The notes under the pieces were generated by a model. It saw only the letters and a list, made by a program, of their open reading frames with translations, was not told the origin of the DNA and made no database searches. A program made the position numbers and the translations under genes. Shown here piece by piece: positions 43,786-56,097 of a stretch of 64,000 nucleotides of DNA. Source of the stretch: Aralia elata (lineage: Eukaryota > Streptophyta > Magnoliopsida > Apiales > Araliaceae); the NCBI GenBank assembly GCA_034770075.1, contig CM068388.1, positions 16,921,206 through 16,985,205 of the forward strand, in the 5' to 3' direction. Each line of letters opens with the position of its first letter. Position 1 is the first letter of the stretch.

Positions 43786-45492
43786 TTGCACGAAGGGATG
43801 GCTGTCAATAACAACAGGACTTTGAAAGAATTAGCTTCGCCTAATCTTAATCAATCATCATTGTGTATTGAATATCCTACTTTAGATGTTGCTTTTGAAT
43901 TACAATCAGGACAAATCCACATTTTGCCTACTTTTCGTGGTCTTATAGGTGAAGATCCATACAAGCATCTAAAGGAGTTTCATGTGGTGTGTTCCACCAT
44001 GAAGCCACAAGGAGTAACAGAGGAACAAATCAAGCTTAGAATTTTTTCGTTTTCCCTAGCAGATTTGGCAAAGGATTGGTTGTACGATCTACCTTCAGGG
44101 TCAATACGATCATGGAACGAAATGCAAAAGCTGTTCTTGGAGAAGTACTTTTCTGCTTCAAGAGTTGCTACCATAAGGAAGGAGATATGTGGCATCCAGC
44201 AGTTCAATGGAGAGACTCTCTATGAGTATTGGGAAAGATTTAAGAAGTTATGTTCCAGCTGTCCACCGCACCAAATTAATGATCAACATTTAATTCAATA
44301 TTTTTACGAGGGATTGTTGCCAATGGATAGGAGTATGATTGATGCAACGAGTGGAGGGGCACTAGTTGACAAAACTTCAGAGGTTGCGAAAAACTTAATT
44401 GCAAACATGGCAGCAAACTCACAGCAGTATGGAACTAGGATTGATCATACACCTACAAGGGTGAATGGGGCAAACACATGTACTCTTGAGCGACAAATTT
44501 CTAATTTAACTGTTTTGGTTCAACAAATGGCTACAGGGAGGATGCAAATTGCAAAGGTATGTGGAATTTGTTCAAAGTAATGGCATAATACAGATGATTG
44601 TCCAATACTGCAAGAGGATGTCATTGTTCATCAAGTCAATGCTGTGGGGACATTCCTAGGACAACATCAGCAGCAATATGATCCTTATTTTGACACTTAC
44701 AATTCAGGATGGAGAGATCATTTCAACTTGAGCTGTGGAAATAATCGACAACCTGATTTTCAACAGATGCAATAGCAGTACCAACATGAACAAGCAATTT
44801 CTGCTAATTCTGGACCATCTCTTAAGGATATGTTCAAAGCTTTCATGAATCAAGCACAACAGTTCCAATAAGAAACAATGACTTCCATACGTGATTTGGA
44901 GAATCAGATGGGTCAACTTGCCACCATAGTAAGCAGATTGGAATCTCAAGGATCAGGACAAGTATCCTCTCAGATAGTTGTCAATCAAAGAGAGAATGTG
45001 GGTGCAATTACCTTGAGAAGTGGTGAGAAGGTGTGGCGACAAGAAAAGTTAGTTCTTCCAGTCCAAAGTAAGTCACGAAATGGTGAAACAGGCAGCAATG
45101 CTGAATTTGAGGAGGAGACAGAACCATCCAAGGTAATTATTAATTCTGTCATTCATGTTGATACTAATCTCTTACCTTGTCCATCCAGGTATCCAAAATC
45201 AAAGAAGGAGGAGTATACGGGAGAGATACCAGCAATGTGTCACAAGGTTGAAGTGGATGAGCTAAAACTTCCTGCGCATGAGGCCATAAGGTATTTTGGT
45301 GATGTCAATTCTGTTTGTGAGTTTGATATTATTGACCCTATCGTGCAGGAGAATTTGACACTTGCAATTACTAATGGATGGGAGCTGGAGAAAAGTGCAG
45401 GAATGGAACTGAGTCAAGACCTAAAAGATGGCCCCAACTTAGATTTGAGACCATTACCAACTTACTTGCAGTATACCAGTCCGATTACATAG
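43786..45492 (+). pseudogene. Athila-like gag
   Basis: A single frame (43786-45492) with three in-frame stops: TAA at 44578, TAG at about 44775, TAA at about 44869, each one C-to-T step from Gln. Visible are the gag domain (EDPYKHLKEFHVVCSTMKPQ, LADLAKDWLYDLPSGSI, FLEKYFSASRVATIRKEICG), a zinc knuckle C-GI-C...WH...C broken by the first stop, and a C-terminal region (NVGAITLRSGEKV) typical of Athila gag. It ends in TAG at 45490 and no protease follows. Start: the first ATG giving this frame, 150 bp after the primer site; MAVNNNRT at 43798 is an equally good start. Confidence 0.88.
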
Positions 45493-46542
45493 ATTGAGAG
45501 GAATGATGTCGAGCCAATGCCAATAAACAAGGGCAGCTGCTTGGGAGGCAACCCAAGATTTCAGATTTGATTTTTCTATCCCTTTCCTTTTTAGTTTGTT
45601 AGTTGCATATTATATAGTAGTTACTTCATCTTTGCATGATTATCTTACATTGGGGACAATGTAAGGTTTGAGTGTGGGGCAGGGGTTCAGGTTATATTTA
45701 GGTTTACTCTAGGAGATTATGATCCAATGGTCTAATTGATAGAATTTGATTGATGCGAAATTGTTTGATGAATGATGATAACTAAGTCATGATCCATAGT
45801 AACAGATGTGAATTGAATTTGTATTGCATGAGTTTTGGAATATGAGATATACGCTTATTTGGCTGAGTTATCTGTGGAGTTGACTATGTGCACTGATTTC
45901 ATGATATTAGAACTGTCTATCTGCTTGTTTTGTTTGCAGGACCATGTGGAAAAGGAAAAAAATGAAAAATTTGAAAATAGTTGAAGCAAATTGAAAAATG
46001 TAAAAGAGAAACATGTGGTGGGTTGAGATGGAGCGTAAAACGCACTCACCCATAAACACATGCAGCGAGATGGAGCGTAAAACGCACTCGTTGGTGAGAA
46101 GAAAAGTGAGATGGAGCATAAAATGCACTCACTTAAGAAAAAGAGGTGAAACGGAGCATAAAATGCATTCACCTAAAAAAATGAAGTTGATAGTTCTTGA
46201 GAAAAAAAAAGGAAAAATAGTAGAGGAAATATGTTTTGAGTTTTGAGTCAGTGTGCACAGTTATTATTCCATGATAACTGAGTTGAGTATGTGTGTAGAT
46301 CATAGGAAGGATACTTATGTAGACATAGTTTGATTTAGAGATGTTCGGTGGGGAATATCGAGGTTATTATTGTACATTGACTGATGACGTGTTGACCAAA
46401 TTTCTGTGGTTAGTGTTGATATTCATGGATTGGAATCAATTTAAATCTTTTGAAAGTTTGGTTAAATGAATCTTTGATGAAGTTAATATCACTTTTGTTT
46501 TAGTTTACACGAGGACGTGTAACGACTATGTATGGGGGAATT
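45493..46542 (+). other. 3' non-coding region of the Athila-like element (copy 1)
   Basis: It begins with the remnant CTTGGGAGGCAACCCAAG, which normally sits after pol. CATTGGGGACAATGTAAG, a hairpin-type string, is at about 45649. A four-unit hairpin repeat lies at 46021-46173. Small frames here (Ser-Ala-Phe-Tyr-Ala-Pro repeats on the minus strand) are by-products of that repeat. GTATGGGGGAATT just before 46543 is the polypurine tract. Confidence 0.75.
46021..46173. repeat. Four-unit hairpin repeat (copy 1; copy 2 at 48454-48606)
   Basis: Units at 46021-46050, 46066-46088, 46106-46132 and 46145-46173 have the pattern GGTGAGATGGAGCGTAAA then ACGCACTCACC. GGTGAG pairs with CTCACC and GCGT with ACGC. 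The same motif occurs once in the Athila element at 58744-58772. Confidence 0.85.
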
Positions 46543-47885
46543 TGATAAGTGCATAATATTCTATATTTTTGATTCCTTTATGTTTGGTTTTATTGCATGT
46601 TTTATTGTGTATATGCACTTATTAGGTTGTTTATTGATTTCAGGAGGATTCAGAGTCAAAAGTGGAAAAAGATGGAAAATTGGACCTAAAACGAGAAAAA
46701 GTTGAAAAGTTAGAAAATTTGAGGTTCTCGCCCCGGCGAGAACTTTGTGCTAGGATTTCTCGCCCCGGCGAGGAAGCCTCTGCCCGTTTTTGCCCCAGCT
46801 GATCCAGAGCTCACCCCGGCCCAGACCTCTTTGGAGTTTCTCGCCCCGGCGAGAAACCCAGTACAAAAATCCTCGCCCGGCGAGAAAGGCCGGCGTTGAC
46901 TAGTTTGACCAGCTTTGACTTTTTGTAATTTTTGAGGATTTCCATTTCAGATTGGATTCTTAATTCTTAGAGACTTAGGATATTATCTTAGGACTATAAA
47001 TAGATGTTTTTAATTTATTATTAGAGATTTTGACAACTACAATTGTAACCCTATTTGGAGGAGATTGAAGGCATGTCAGGCTAAACTCTTACTTTCAGTT
47101 CTAAGGGATGTTGAACTTTATTTACAGTTAATGATTTAATTAAGTATTCATTATTTATTTCTTCTTATATGAGATTTATTCTGATAATCTGATTGAATTG
47201 CTTATATGCTATTGGATTGACTGATTTGGTTTCTGTAGGATTAAATTGGATAACTAATATCATCTGCTAGATTAAGATATAATATTAAGCAAACGATATT
47301 GTATCTGATCATAAGTAGCAATTAATAATACTTGATTATGGACAAGCTTTTGGGTGTTATTATGATTATCAGAAGACAAGTTAAATAATCCCTGATAGTG
47401 TGATTGTTGCTTGGAGTAGTCTAATTCTCTAATCTTTAATGCCGCTGTTATATTAAATCTAAACCGATAGTTCTGGGTTGTATGATAGTTAGGGTCTATT
47501 CGGGGAGATTGTCACATTAGATTTAAAATCTAAGCAAAATTTTGGATAATTAGCGATTACGGTTATCTAGGACTATTAATTTCATTGAAGGATAAATAAT
47601 GTTACAGTTGATTAATCTGTCATTGTAAAAAGGTGATACTGAACTTATGAACTGAAACTTTAATTCATTGGTTATTTTTATTTATTTACTTTTGTTAATT
47701 AGTTAATCAAACTTAAAACCCCGTAATCTTTATTTTCATTGTTTAATTAGATCTAGGAAAATAAAAGAATAAATATAAAACAATTCACTCTCTGTGGGAT
47801 CAACCTTTGCTTGTCACTATACTGATTTCTGTATTAGTAGAGTAGAAGTAAGGATTTAATTTTGGGGTGTAAACGACAGCTCCCA
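46543..47885 (+). repeat. Athila-like LTR, copy A
   Basis: A 1343-bp LTR, followed by ACTAT (47886-47890) and 129 bp of CACTA TNPA-like exon before the duplication junction at 48019. Intact CTCGCCCCGGCGAG motifs at 46725-46900. Confidence 0.92.
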
Positions 47886-48975
47886 ACTATACGTTGTGCC
47901 GACGTTTTCTGGAAAGCAGCGCCCTCCCAAATGCTGCACATCTGCTCCCACACTGCAGCACCAATAAAATTTGGTCGGATATCTCTCAGTGTCCGTCCAT
48001 TGGCCATCCTGCTCTGGGCCTTTTTAGTTTGTTAGTTGCATATTATATAGTAGTTACTTCATCTTTGCATGATTATCTTACATTGGGGACAATGTAAGGT
48101 TTGAGTGTGGGGCAGGGGTTCAGGTTATATTTAGGTTTACTCTAGGAGATTATGATCCAATGGTCTAATTGATAGAATTTGATTGATGCGAAATTGTTTG
48201 ATGAATGATGATAACTAAGTCATGATCCATAGTAACAGATGTGAATTGAATTTGTATTGCATGAGTTTTGGAATATGAGATATACGCTTATTTGGCTGAG
48301 TTATCTGTGGAGTTGACTATGTGCACTGATTTCATGATATTAGAACTGTCTATCTGCTTGTTTTGTTTGCAGGACCATGTGGAAAAGGAAAAAAATGAAA
48401 AATTTGAAAATAGTTGAAGCAAATTGAAAAATGCAAAAGAGAAACATGTGGTGGGTTGAGATGGAGCGTAAAACGCACTCACCCATAAACACATGCAGCG
48501 AGATGGAACGTAAAACGCACTCGTTGGTGAGAAGAAAAGTGAGATGGAGCATAAAATGCGCTCACTTAAGAAAAAGAGGTGAAACGGAGCATAAAATGCA
48601 TTCACCTAAAAAAATGAAGTTGATAGTTCTTGAGAAAAAAAAAGGAAAAATAGTAGAGGAAATATGTTTTGAGTTTTGAGTCAGTGTGCACAGTTATTAT
48701 TCCATGATAACTGAGTTGAGTATGTGTGTAGATCATAGGAAGGATACTTATGTAGACATAGTTTGATTTAGAGATGTTCGGTGGGGAATATCGAGGTTAT
48801 TATTGTACATTGACTGATGACGTGTTGACCAAATTTCTGTGGTTAGTGTTGATATTCATGGATTGGAATCAATTTAAATCTTTTGAAAGTTTGGTTAAAT
48901 GAATCTTTGATGAAGTTAATATCACTTTTGTTTTAGTTTACACGAGGACGTGTAACGACTATGTATGGGGGAATT

Positions 48976-50318
48976 TGATAAGTGCATAATATTCTATATT
49001 TTTGATTCCTTTATGTTTGGTTTTATTGCATGTTTTATTGTGTATATGCACTTATTAGGTTGTTTATTGATTTCAGGAGGATTCAGAGTCAAAAGTGGAA
49101 AAAGATGGAAAATTGGACCTAAAACGAGAAAAAGTTGAAAAGTTAGAAAATTTGAGGTTCTCGCCCCGGCGAGAACTTTGTGCTAGGATTTCTCGCCCCG
49201 GCGAGGAAGCCTCTGCCCGTTTTTGCCCCAGCTGATCCAGAGCTCACCCCGGCCCAGACCTCTTTGGAGTTTCTCGCCCCGGCGAGAAACCCAGTACAAA
49301 AATCCTCGCCCGGCGAGAAAGGCCGGCGTTGACTAGTTTGACCAGCTTTGACTTTTTGTAATTTTTGAGGATTTCCATTTCAGATTGGATTCTTAATTCT
49401 TAGAGACTTAGGATATTATCTTAGGACTATAAATAGATGTTTTTAATTTATTATTAGAGATTTTGACAACTACAATTGTAACCCTATTTGGAGGAGATTG
49501 AAGGCATGTCAGGCTAAACTCTTACTTTCAGTTCTAAGGGATGTTGAACTTTATTTACAGTTAATGATTTAATTAAGTATTCATTATTTATTTCTTCTTA
49601 TATGAGATTTATTCTGATAATCTGATTGAATTGCTTATATGCTATTGGATTGACTGATTTGGTTTCTGTAGGATTAAATTGGATAACTAATATCATCTGC
49701 TAGATTAAGATATAATATTAAGCAAACGATATTGTATCTGATCATAAGTAGCAATTAATAATACTTGATTATGGACAAGCTTTTGGGTGTTATTATGATT
49801 ATCAGAAGACAAGTTAAATAATCCCTGATAGTGTGATTGTTGCTTGGAGTAGTCTAATTCTCTAATCTTTAATGCCGCTGTTATATTAAATCTAAACCGA
49901 TAGTTCTGGGTTGTATGATAGTTAGGGTCTATTCGGGGAGATTGTCACATTAGATTTAAAATCTAAGCAAAATTTTGGATAATTAGCGATTACGGTTATC
50001 TAGGACTATTAATTTCATTGAAGGATAAATAATGTTACAGTTGATTAATCTGTCATTGTAAAAAGGTGATACTGAACTTATGAACTGAAACTTTAATTCA
50101 TTGGTTATTTTTATTTATTTACTTTTGTTAATTAGTTAATCAAACTTAAAACCCCGTAATCTTTATTTTCATTGTTTAATTAGATCTAGGAAAATAAAAG
50201 AATAAATATAAAACAATTCACTCTCTGTGGGATCAACCTTTGCTTGTCACTATACTGATTTCTGTATTAGTAGAGTAGAAGTAAGGATTTAATTTTGGGG
50301 TGTAAACGACAGCTCCCA
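48976..50318 (+). repeat. Athila-like LTR, copy B
   Basis: A copy of LTR A shifted by 2433 bp, followed by ACTAT and the continuing CACTA exon. Confidence 0.92.
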
Positions 50319-50563
50319 ACTATACGTTGTGCCGACGTTTTCTGGAAAGCAGCGCCCTCCCAAATGCTGCACATCTGCTCCCACACTGCAGCACCAATAA
50401 AATTTGGTCGGATATCTCTCAGTGTCCGTCCATTGGCCATCCTGCTCTGGGCCTTTTTCTTCCAGTCGTAGACCCACTTGTGCCAGTTCATCTCTAAGTA
50501 TGATTGGAGAACGGTCATGCCATGGGCTTCCTTCCCGTCCTTAAATCGATAATATCTCTGCAA
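50319..50563 (-). pseudogene. TNPA-like gene, main exon right of the Athila-like insertion
   Basis: The minus-strand frame RYYRFKDGKEAHGMTVLQSY, WHKWVYDWKKKAQSRMANGR and AAVWEQMCSIWEGAAFQ matches the plant transposase Ptta/En/Spm domain. The acceptor TTGTCAATTGCAG lies just before AGATATTATCG at about 50561. It continues at 42289 beyond the Athila-like element. The protein is the accessory factor of the CACTA element. Confidence 0.8.
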
Positions 50564-50647
50564 TTGACAACATAAATCGACATGTCAAACATTAATAATA
50601 ACTTGCAATTGATTATATAAAACTAACATTTTAAATCTTTCTTACCC

Positions 50648-51196
50648 GAAATTCATCTATAATCAACTGGCGTGAGCGAACATCCACATTTACTTACCTC
50701 ATCCACGCGCTCGAGAATCAGTTGCGCACGATCCCAAGCAACGTGTTCCTTGGAGTCGCGTCAAGGATACTGCAATTGAAATTAATATAATATAAATTTG
50801 TTGTTTAATATTTGAAAATTCTAAATGACAAAGTGTGTATATATATGTAAAACAAAGTATATATAATTCTAAAACAAATATATTATTAATACAATTATTT
50901 TTATAATTAATACAATGACCTGTTATTCCCGACGCAACATATATGAGGCGTCTGTGGGGGATTCCCTAGCAAGCCATGTGCTAGTCCCCGCGGAGGTATA
51001 CGTCGATCACCTATTTGAGAACAATATGTGAATGAATATCATGACAATATATGATATAAAAAAACAATCATAATACTGACAAAAACACTAACATTAAATT
51101 ATACCTGAAGATCCGACCTAATCATCGCCCCCACGACCCCCACGGCCCCCACGGCCAGCACGCCATCCACGATCACCGTGTGGTGTACGGGCCATA
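50648..51196 (-). pseudogene. TNPA-like gene, 5' exons
   Basis: Three exon-like pieces on the minus strand. 51196-51108 begins MARTPHGDRGWRAGRGGRGG, an RGG-rich start, with a TAG before the likely donor. 51013-50930 reads TYTSAGTSTWLARESPTDAS. 50770-50648 has DSKEHVAWDRAQLILERVDE and, one frame over, VDVRSRQLIIDEFR. Splice sites are approximate and stops are present. I assign them to the TNPA-like gene by order and strand. Confidence 0.5.
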
Positions 51197-51475
51197 TGTA
51201 TATAACTGTAAATAAATCAACAGAAAATTATAAGACATTTGTAATCACAGTAATTTAAGAGACTTAATTAACAGAATAATATAAGTTACACCATCATGAT
51301 TGCACTACTACAAACTATTACATACGGATACAACTAAAAAGACATAAATAGTAATAGTAAATCAATTTTTCACCATAATTAATAGAATAATAAAAGTTAC
51401 ACCATGAGTCGAAATTAAATTACTACAAACTATTACATATGGATACAACTAAAAAGACATAAATAGCGCATACTC

Positions 51476-53808
51476 CTAATCATTTATATCATCAAAGCCA
51501 TCAATATCAGAATCTTCATCTTCGAGCAGTAGCTCTTCATTCTCGCTGTCATCACCATCTTCGTCATCCTCAATGATTTCTTCATTTATATCTTCCTCCT
51601 CAACAACATTGTCTTCACTTTCGACAGTGACGATTTCATCCTCGTCTTCACTAGACTCACTAATAATTGTCACATCAACTGGTGTGACACTAGTTGACTC
51701 GACTTGTAAAGGTTCATCGTCTGGACGAGGAGTTATGCCTTGAAAACCATGAGCTTTGGTGGTTATAACAGCATACCATGAGCTTGCAAGAGTCTTAACA
51801 CTCCGTGCGTAGTACACCTGCGTTGCTTGACTTGCTAAAATAAAAGGCTCGTCTGAGTTTAGTTTTGACTTAACATTTACTGTCACCAGTCCTGAATTTT
51901 TATCTACTCTAACTCCATTTTCAACATCAAACCAATGACAATTGAAGCAAACTATTTCTTTTTGACCCCAATATTTGAGAACGACGACTTCTAGCAATCG
52001 TCCATACCAGTCATTCCAAAGATTATCGTAGCAGCTACCTTTAACCACAACACCAGAATCAGATGAAACGACTTCCTCAATCGCAGCACTTAAATCTATA
52101 ACCGTTGACAGTGCAGCATCTATAAGTATCTACAGATCTTTCAGGGCCGTCGGCTATAAGCTTTAGCCGAATGTCAGCTTTATCATCTGCGAGGGCCTAA
52201 TCTACAGTAACACAACATATTCTAAAGTTAATGAGGACCTAAGATTCATTCATGAGGATAAATGCATTTAGACATTAATTTAAGAGACTTACTACATCTT
52301 TAAACAATTGCACAAATTCTCTATTTCTCAAATTTTGGAAGTCCCCGTCCGATATAATTGGATTCGCTTCACGTATCTCAGCATCATATTGATTGCAGTA
52401 CGGTTATAAACTTAATGTGTATGCAAGGGACTTATAACATGTACAATCGACATAGTTCTGGCTACTTACTTAATGTATGGCGCTACTTTATTCATGTTTA
52501 CAAGTGCATACAATGTGGCAGCTTTATACTCATTATCGGTCAAGAATCGCCTTTTTTTTCCGCTGAATGGTTGTACAGGATGACTAAAGGCCGTTAATTC
52601 TCCATTGTCCTCGTGTGCAACAGCCTCGTTCCTACTTAAGCGATTGTGCCTCGTCTGAACATTCGGCTCAAAGTACAACGAGCAGAAATTAACAAGCTCC
52701 TCCATAACATAACTTTCAGCAATTGACCCCTCTACACGGGCTCTATTCTTCACCTTTTGCTTTAGACGTCGCATATATCTGCGTGGGTTTGCATATGCAT
52801 GGATACATTAGAAAACAAGAATGAACATTTTAGCATATTAAAAATATTAATGTCATTACCTCTCGAACGGATACATCTATCTATATTGTACGGGACCACC
52901 AAACTTTGCTTCGTATGGCAGATGAATAGGCAAATGTTCCATTGAATCAAAAAACGATGGAGGGAATATCATTTCTAACTTGCACATTATTTCCACTATC
53001 TGCATTTCCATTTTATCTATGTCTTTGAGTTGGAGCTCCGTTAAACATAGATCTCTAAAGAAATTAGAAAGCACTGTTAGTGGATCAACCACACGTTTAG
53101 GTAACAAGTCGATAAATGCCACGGGGATCAGCTTCTGCATGAAAACGTGACAATCATGGCTTTTTAGACCTCGAAACTTTAGCTCTTTGACTTTACAACA
53201 CCTTGCTATATTTGAAGCATAACCATCTGGGAGCTTTTGTCCACTGATCCAATTACATAGCAATATCAACTGTTCTCTAGTCAAAGTATAATCAGCTTTA
53301 GGCGTTACCATCTTACCACCCTCCTCATACAGCCACAAATGTTCTCGAATGTTCATTTTTGCCAAATCAAGTCTCGACTTGTTGTTATCCTTTGTTCTAC
53401 CACTGGCATCTAGGACTGTATAAAAGATGTTATCAAATACATTCTTTTCAGTATGCATCGGATCTAAACAATGACGGATGCAGAGTGTATGCCAATAAGG
53501 CAGCTCAAAGAACATGCAACGATGGGTCCAGTTGTGAAGCTGACCATAACCATAAGCTCGCTTTAGTCTGTGACTCTTCCCTGGAGGTGGAAATTTCAAG
53601 TGACTAAGCCAACTCAACACTGCTGTCCCAGAAAGACGGTCAGGTACTTGACAATTCTCTGTTTTTCGATTGAATTGTCTACTCATCCGTCGATAACGAT
53701 GTTCAATCGGCAAAAACTGTCTAGAAGTTGCAAAGAAACTAATTTTCCCCCCGTGTTTGAGCCGCATAACTTTAACTGACCCCATGCACATGGGACATGA
53801 CAAGCCCC
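51476..53808 (-). pseudogene. CACTA transposase (TNPD/TNP2 type), C-terminal part
   Basis: The first exon piece (53808-52866) has CPMCMGSVKVMRLKHGGKIS, HCLDPMHTEKNVFDNIF, FRGLKSHDCHVFMQKLIPVA and CKLEMIFPPSFFDSMEHLPI, the TNP2 transposase and its DUF4218-type extension. A TAG at 52877 replaces the Trp normally after GPVQYR. Next exons: 52778-52470 (RYMRRLKQKVKNRARVEGSI), about 52411-52300, and 52190-51476 with a DUF4216-like domain (YWGQKEIVCFNCHWFDVENG) and a very acidic tail ending DGFDDIND. Frames are shifted between 52190 and 52048. The protein cuts the element ends. The N-terminal half is cut off at 53809 by an LTR insertion. Confidence 0.88.
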
Positions 53809-56045
53809 TGTGACGCCCCCAAACTCGAGATCTCTAACCTCGAATTCGGTGCTCACGATTCATCACCATCATATACATTCTATAAACTATTGCGGAATAA
53901 TAAACATACATTGTTCGTTATAATAAAGTCTGTAACATAGTCCCTAGGTCTTCTTAACCTTAACTTAATACATACCTTTAATATTACAAAGGTTTACATA
54001 AATAATTACATCAAACATAAAACTAATTAAGAGTTTATAATAAACTACTCTTGTACTTTTTCTTTTCCTTTATCTTTCTTCGTCGAACCTTCAGGTTTAG
54101 CTGAAATAAACGTCATGATATAGCAAGGGTAAGCAATTAATTTGCTTAGCAAGTTTAATTTCAAAGGAGATATATCACGATTAGAAAGAATTTATCTATC
54201 AATGTTCAACAATGAAATTCGATTGAAAGAACATTTAACAAGATTCAATAATTGAATAATAGATACTGAGTGGTTGTAAATAACCATGAACATATGCGAA
54301 GGCTGTCAGTAGTTTAACTGGTCCTTTTAATAAGTTTTGGTAATCAAGGGGATCAGCCTTTCATACCCGGTGATTTATGCATAAACACTTAATAATCGAG
54401 CAATAATTATTTTCTAATTTAATGCTTTAGTAAAATTGTCCTTTTCTCAGTCGAAGAATCCATACTAATCAACTGGTTGGATTAGCTTTTAAAAATGATT
54501 TGAGTTTATCAAATTTAACATATTTGATCTAGCTGATACAATTAGTTTAGATCCAGCTCATAAACAGTTCATCAAAGTAAGAACTTTAAATAATTCACAG
54601 TCCAATAATAATAGAATAGGAATTTATTTGCACAAAGTGCGAATGTTAATAATCATTAAAGATGTGAATAATCATCAATAATTATTCACTAACATGTGTT
54701 GAAGGTAATAACTCGAGTTGAGTTAGGAAACTTGCCTACTCGACGAGCTACGTTAATCTAGGCTTTAATTAATATTTCTTCGATTGACCTAACATTGATA
54801 ATGTTGGTCTATCAATTAGCATATCATATAACTGATTATTTATACTCTATCGTATACTATTTAAATAGCAATTAATCACATATCAATTTTAATCTCTTAT
54901 ACTATTATTGACCCGTTAGGATACTCAATCGATCATTGGTTAATGATTTAATTGAGTAATAGTATTTTTCTTAAGTGGTAAATACTTATTAAACCCTTAA
55001 ACAATTTATTATAATTATTTAATTAATGTGTTAATTAAATTCATTGTATTTAATTAACACTATTTGCATTTAATTACTATTTAGTGTTAGTTAAATAGTA
55101 ACTAATTAAATACCTTCAGTTATTATAAATAATAACTAATTATATCTATTTATTATTTAATGTTAATTAAATAATAAATAATCAAGTTATAAATCTCATT
55201 TGTCTTTAATTATTATTTAACATAATAATTAATCAATTTATTACCTTCAACTAAAAACTTTTCTATTTACTTCATTAGCCTTTAATTATTCCTTGATATT
55301 TATTTAAAGAATAGCTAATTAGCATTTAATTTTATTTATTATTTAATATTAACTAAATAATAAATAGTTAATCGATTATTTATCCCTGAAAAATAAATAA
55401 TTTATTTACTTCATAAATCTCTAATTATTCATTCTCAAAAATAATGAATTAGTATATACATTTATTTATTATTAAATTTTAAATTAAATAATAAATAATT
55501 ATTTTATTAATATAATTAAGTAATTACATTATTATTACATAATACCATTTATTTGCTCTTTATAAGTATTCCATACAAATTTTTATAACAATTATTCATT
55601 TATTTTCTTTTCCTTCCATTTTTACTTTTTGTACTATTTTTCGTCACATTTTTAGATTTGGGTTCCTTTACGGAAACAGTCATAAAACAAATTCTACAAC
55701 TCTAATTTAAGATCCGTAAGAGGCGTTGGATTCGTAACTTCTCAAACTATAATTTTCATTTATCCAAATTCCGAACAGTTTAGCACCCAGAAATCAGGCC
55801 CAAACCGGCTAGTCAGCAGCCTCATTTTCTGATTTTTACCACTTACAAGTGTTTTGGCCTAAATTCCATAACTTGTTCATTTGTCAACATTTTTGTGTCA
55901 TTCAAAAGGGATTTTACTCATGACTTAGAGATCTAGCATAACCAATAAGTAGATCTCGAATATCAAAAATGAATCTTCAAAATAAATCACATGGGTCTCA
56001 CATATTAACTAAAAACTTCTTTAAAAACTTACTAACTTTCATTTA

Positions 56046-56092
<47 letters not shown>
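53809..56092 (-). mobile_element. Tekay-type LTR, truncated or interrupted
   Basis: Starts TGTGACGCCCCCAAACTCGAG, the inverse of a Tekay LTR 3' end, directly after the transposase frame. The order of landmarks matches the antisense Tekay LTR at 7018: a leader-like Lys-coding tract, AAGGGTAAGCAATTAATTTG, GGGGATCAGCCTTTCATAC, and AACTTGCCTACTCGACGAG. An expanded AT-rich part with repeated TTATTTAATATTAA follows. The U3 end and matching CGTTACA terminus are not found. The flank before it is GCCCC, with no matching copy seen to the right. Confidence 0.7.
56050..56092. repeat. (AT)n microsatellite
   Basis: About 21 AT units at the right limit of the recognisable LTR. Confidence 0.95.

Positions 56093-56097
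<5 letters not shown>

Larger units (their letters stand above)
42290..50318 (+). mobile_element. Pol-less Athila-like gypsy element with duplicated 3' part
   Basis: Starts TGATAAGTGC and ends CAGCTCCCA; ACTAT flanks it on both sides. Order: 5' LTR (42290-43633), tRNA-Asp-type primer site, gag (43786-45492), 3' region, LTR (46543-47885), then a repeat of 3' region plus LTR (48976-50318). Protease, RT and integrase are missing: gag runs within about 60 bp into the sequence that normally follows integrase (GGGAGGCAACCCAAG). The gag type and primer site fit Athila. ACTAT also follows the middle LTR (47886-47890), as expected from the tandem duplication. Confidence 0.9.
45586..50451. repeat. 2433-bp tandem duplication across Athila-like LTR and CACTA flank
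   Basis: Units 45586-48018 and 48019-50451 are almost identical (I noticed three differences). Each has the 3' region, an LTR, ACTAT and about 130 bp of CACTA exon. CCTTTTT occurs at 45586, 48019 and 50452, exactly 2433 bp apart, as the microhomology at the junctions. The duplication therefore happened after the element inserted in the CACTA. Confidence 0.95.

Noticed and set aside
45855..46172. Small ORFs with Ser-Ala-Phe-Tyr-Ala-Pro repeats (also 48288-48605)
   Set aside because: They are the minus-strand translation of the hairpin repeats in the Athila-like 3' region.
51476..52048. Stand-alone acidic host protein
   Set aside because: It is the C-terminal exon of the CACTA transposase: same strand, right order, DUF4216-like part before the acidic tail.
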